A model generated the notes under the pieces. The model did not search any database. It was not told the origin of the DNA and saw only the letters and a list, made by a program, of their open reading frames with translations. This document shows positions 4,501-5,564 of a stretch of DNA of 5,564 bases, piece by piece. The position numbers and the translations under genes are program-made. This DNA is from Clostridiales bacterium (GTDB lineage: Bacteria > Bacillota_A > Clostridia > Oscillospirales > Oscillospiraceae), in assembly GCA_019417795.1 (NCBI GenBank), contig DXUR01000209.1:1-5564 (forward strand), read 5' to 3'. Positions within the stretch are counted from its first letter, which is position 1, and every line of letters begins with the position of its first letter.

Positions 4501-5564
4501 ACCGAGCGGAGTAGCAAGTTATAATTGCGATAACAGCAAGACCACTGCAAATGTCACGGTTACGCCCACCGCGAACACCAATATAACAATCGAAGCTGTA
4601 GCCAACCGCTACAAGGTAGTGTTCAACGGCAATGACAGCACCAGCGGCAGTATGGCTGCGCAGGCCATGACTTATGATGCTACCAATAATCTCACGGCAA
4701 ATGCGTATACCAAAACCGGTTGTAATTTTGCGGGCTGGTCTACCACCAAGAATGGCAGCTGTGAATATCCCGACAAGGCTTCTGTTAAGAATCTAACTGC
4801 CGAAAACGGTGGAACGGTGACCCTGTATGCCATCTGGACAGAAAAGACTCCAATTCATAAATTTGACGATGGCGACACTGCCATTCAGAGCCACAAGTAT
4901 GATGGTAAGGCCAAGCAGTATGTGCTGACCAGCGCTGTTAATGACTTTGTTATTGCGTATCAGAAGAACGGCGCAAATATTAAGAACCCGACCAATGTCG
5001 GCACCTATGATGTCATCATCTCCCGCGCGGAAGACGCTACCTATGCGGCGTTCAGCCAGACCATCACCGGCGGCCTTGTGATCACGGCGGCGGATTATCC
5101 TGTTACCGTCTCTGCGGACAGAACGGCAGTGACGGGCGGCGGCACGGTCAAGCTGACTGCCTCCAGCTCTGTTGAAGGGATCACGGTGACCGGTATCACT
5201 TGCAGTGATCCCAGCATTACGGTAACGTCGAACGGTGGCGGTTCTTATTCCGTGATCCTCCCCGGCGTGACCAAGACCTATACCTTTACAGCCGAGGTTA
5301 CAGGCGATTTGAGCAACTATGGCAACGGTCCCGCCACCTGCACGGTTTCCGTGACCCGTCGCCACACTTCTTCCGTTACCCCCGGCAACACCGTTTCCGT
5401 CCCCTCCACCCCGAGCGGCACGGTGACGGTTAACCCGTCCACCGCTTCCAAGGGCGAGACCGTGACGATCACGACCAAACCCAGCGAGGGCTATGAGCTC
5501 GGTTCCATCGAGGTTCTCGACAAGAACGGCGATTCGCTCAAGCTCAAGGATCTCGGCAACGGCA
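1562..5564 (+). CDS. Large secreted beta-helix / InlB-repeat surface adhesin (3' partial)
   Basis: The frame is open from ATG 1562 to the window end: 1334 codons with no internal stop. Residues 1-25 are a signal peptide (MKRR, a hydrophobic core, then TAVLA with likely cleavage after A25). Residues 26-65 form a Gln/Glu/Pro-rich linker. Residues 74-423 are beta-helix block 1 and about 434-925 block 2. Both carry 24-39 residue coils built on GG[AG][ILV]Y, [LM]xGGxI and xNN/xxN motifs. Then follow a divergent InlB-type repeat (about 937-1014), a classical InlB B-repeat / Flg_new (1016-1093, with NFAGWSTT and VTLYAIWT), an MBG/YDG-like domain (about 1113-1178, KYDGKA and NVGTYDV), an Ig-like stretch (about 1179-1262) and the first half of another divergent repeat (about 1266 on, TPSGTVTVNPSTASKGETVT). 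The protein is exported and probably cell-surface bound through a C-terminal anchor beyond the window. SLH domains are common in such clostridial proteins, but none is seen here. Adhesion or polymer binding is inferred. Expression is probably under the upstream c-di-GMP riboswitch. The central part is AT-rich compared with both ends. Confidence 0.94.
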   Translation, partial: MKRRLLASLLTLVMMLSLLPTAVLALDEAPTQGTPTEVSQEAQNGDQQQQKTEAEPQEQSKEISSEGGELTTGSYVLNKDVELRADLTVPEGAVVTLDLNGHTLKGTGNGSVIVVNSKGELTVKDSSNNSGKITGGNALKENTSINSNTYNGGAIYVGEEAKLTMTGGTITENKAFNGGGIYMGKAAVVVITGGEISNNKSLRDGGGGGGAIYAYGEGGSLNIEGCKLKNNTAVYQGGAIFTDGPTYVGVNTEISGNTAAHGGGICANDYLKITGGVISNNTATGETGTTAGKPIYGGGVLVNGATLDLEGGVISNNKVVMSTTLPTKGGGIYCDVKGTINIQGSPVVKENTANDQAQNIYLESNRVLNLSGNVGTDAELNVTLSSEIGRVTNVTNYSLANGVIKPDDQNLVVTVRDSDVYLTKNVDENEAICSIQVENKTVYFDTLDAAMASLPSDDNKVTLLKNCELTSTIVVPETEVVLTSNGPITIEWPNATNYLFYIPANAKLTVEGNITIQGNYAEQSANSKNEYLRAFEVLGILNIGKKDGNTVDSPVVKDFNTICVGSDNKLKATYSYGAIEVSNGGTLNFYSGTLKNNAANIGGAIYATGQNSVVNLYGGEITENKAYRGGGVAAKGGATVNLAGTTISKNTATSIIGDTTTHRVDNAGGGLYIAGANLNITAGEIKENVADNSYGGGLFAEGQSTYAKMSGGKIVGNVATATTGESSVYIGRGGGVNIASGAEFTLSDGEISNNEIRDTVENSKNIATAGAGVIVEGTFNMTGGTVSGNKNAHYGAGLYITVKGTANLTGGTITGNEAKTAGGGVYLANSVAHGERLTVANTPVISDNTVNGAANNLFIVSGKTVELTGEMSNGAAIGVTTQANPANDNPIQITTAETGTDYYKDAASYFIPDAAKVIAQANESGNYVELAYTADTYHKVTLDLSHASVSIGSPTTMVKGGESCTIGIKADEGYTLPVEAPSGVASYNCDNSKTTANVTVTPTANTNITIEAVANRYKVVFNGNDSTSGSMAAQAMTYDATNNLTANAYTKTGCNFAGWSTTKNGSCEYPDKASVKNLTAENGGTVTLYAIWTEKTPIHKFDDGDTAIQSHKYDGKAKQYVLTSAVNDFVIAYQKNGANIKNPTNVGTYDVIISRAEDATYAAFSQTITGGLVITAADYPVTVSADRTAVTGGGTVKLTASSSVEGITVTGITCSDPSITVTSNGGGSYSVILPGVTKTYTFTAEVTGDLSNYGNGPATCTVSVTRRHTSSVTPGNTVSVPSTPSGTVTVNPSTASKGETVTITTKPSEGYELGSIEVLDKNGDSLKLKDLGNG
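2015..2650 (+). repeat. Beta-helix block 1: seven GG[AG]-type coils
   Basis: Motifs of the GGAIY / GGGIY / GGGVL type begin at residues 152, 178, 208, 237, 262, 297 and 329 of the surface protein. They are usually followed about ten residues later by TGGxI or EGGxI and then NN or EN. This is the pattern of a right-handed parallel beta-helix in which each coil contributes one rung. The block ends with SPVVKENTAND followed by NIYLE and a leucine/asparagine strand, which looks like a capping element. Coil lengths vary from about 25 to 35 residues, with loops inserted. Confidence 0.8.
3290..4138 (+). repeat. Beta-helix block 2: nine GG[AG]-type coils
   Basis: Coils begin at residues 577 (YGAIE), 602 (GGAIY), 629 (GGGVA), 668 (GGGLY), 695 (GGGLF), 733 (GGGVN), 770 (GAGVI), 795 (GAGLY) and 822 (GGGVY). 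They carry the same [LMF]xGGxI and xxN follow-ups as block 1. The block is introduced by its own entry segment (about 442-480, VYFDTLDAAM and VTLLKN), a common start of pectate-lyase-like folds. It ends in TPVISDNTVNG and NLFIVSG, matching the cap of block 1. This supports two homologous domains in series rather than one continuous helix. Confidence 0.8.

Noticed and set aside
4793..5365. Minus-strand open frame of 190 codons
   Set aside because: It lies opposite the InlB, MBG-like and Ig-like domains of the surface protein, whose plus-strand reading is clear. Its translation is a typical antisense shadow.
1562..5564. Frameshift or pseudogene in the surface protein, suspected because of the composition shift
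   Set aside because: The frame was read codon by codon from 1562 to past 4200 and at domain checkpoints to the end. No stop or frame change was found, and the repeat motifs continue in phase.

Overview
The window looks like chromosomal DNA of a low-to-medium GC Gram-positive gut bacterium of the class Clostridia, most likely an Oscillospiraceae-like commensal. This is inferred from the signal peptide style, the large secreted protein with beta-helix, InlB-type and MBG-like modules, strong aGGAGGt ribosome binding sites, and a class I cyclic-di-GMP riboswitch with an intrinsic terminator. No marker gene for taxonomy is present.

Layout: positions 1-127 may be the tail of an upstream gene (weak call). 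A good sigma-A type promoter lies at 142-170 and two hairpins follow at 182-213 and 220-237. A c-di-GMP-I (GEMM-I) riboswitch aptamer occupies about 250-345, followed by an intrinsic terminator at 370-403. Together 142-403 form a regulated leader. Downstream is a gene for a protein made of five tandem zinc-ribbon repeats of 70-71 residues (about 405-1508). After 53 bases holding a small GC-rich hairpin and a strong ribosome binding site, a very large secreted surface protein starts at 1562 and runs off the window at 5564 (1334 codons seen, no stop).

The surface protein has a signal peptide, a Gln/Glu-rich linker, two successive parallel beta-helix blocks with GG[AG][ILV]Y motifs (each ending in the same cap-like motif), a divergent InlB-type repeat, a classical InlB B-repeat, an MBG/YDG-like domain, an Ig-like domain and the beginning of another divergent InlB-type repeat. 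The C-terminal anchor (expected SLH domains or a sortase signal) is outside the window. The beta-helix part is clearly more AT-rich than both ends of the gene.

Working model: the zinc-ribbon gene and the adhesin form one transcription unit under c-di-GMP control, so that this second messenger of the motile-to-sessile switch tunes production of a large surface adhesin. The most unusual points are the zinc-ribbon repeat gene sitting between the riboswitch and the adhesin, a possible start codon for it whose Shine-Dalgarno sequence is buried in the terminator stem, and the duplicated, compositionally distinct beta-helix core of the adhesin.
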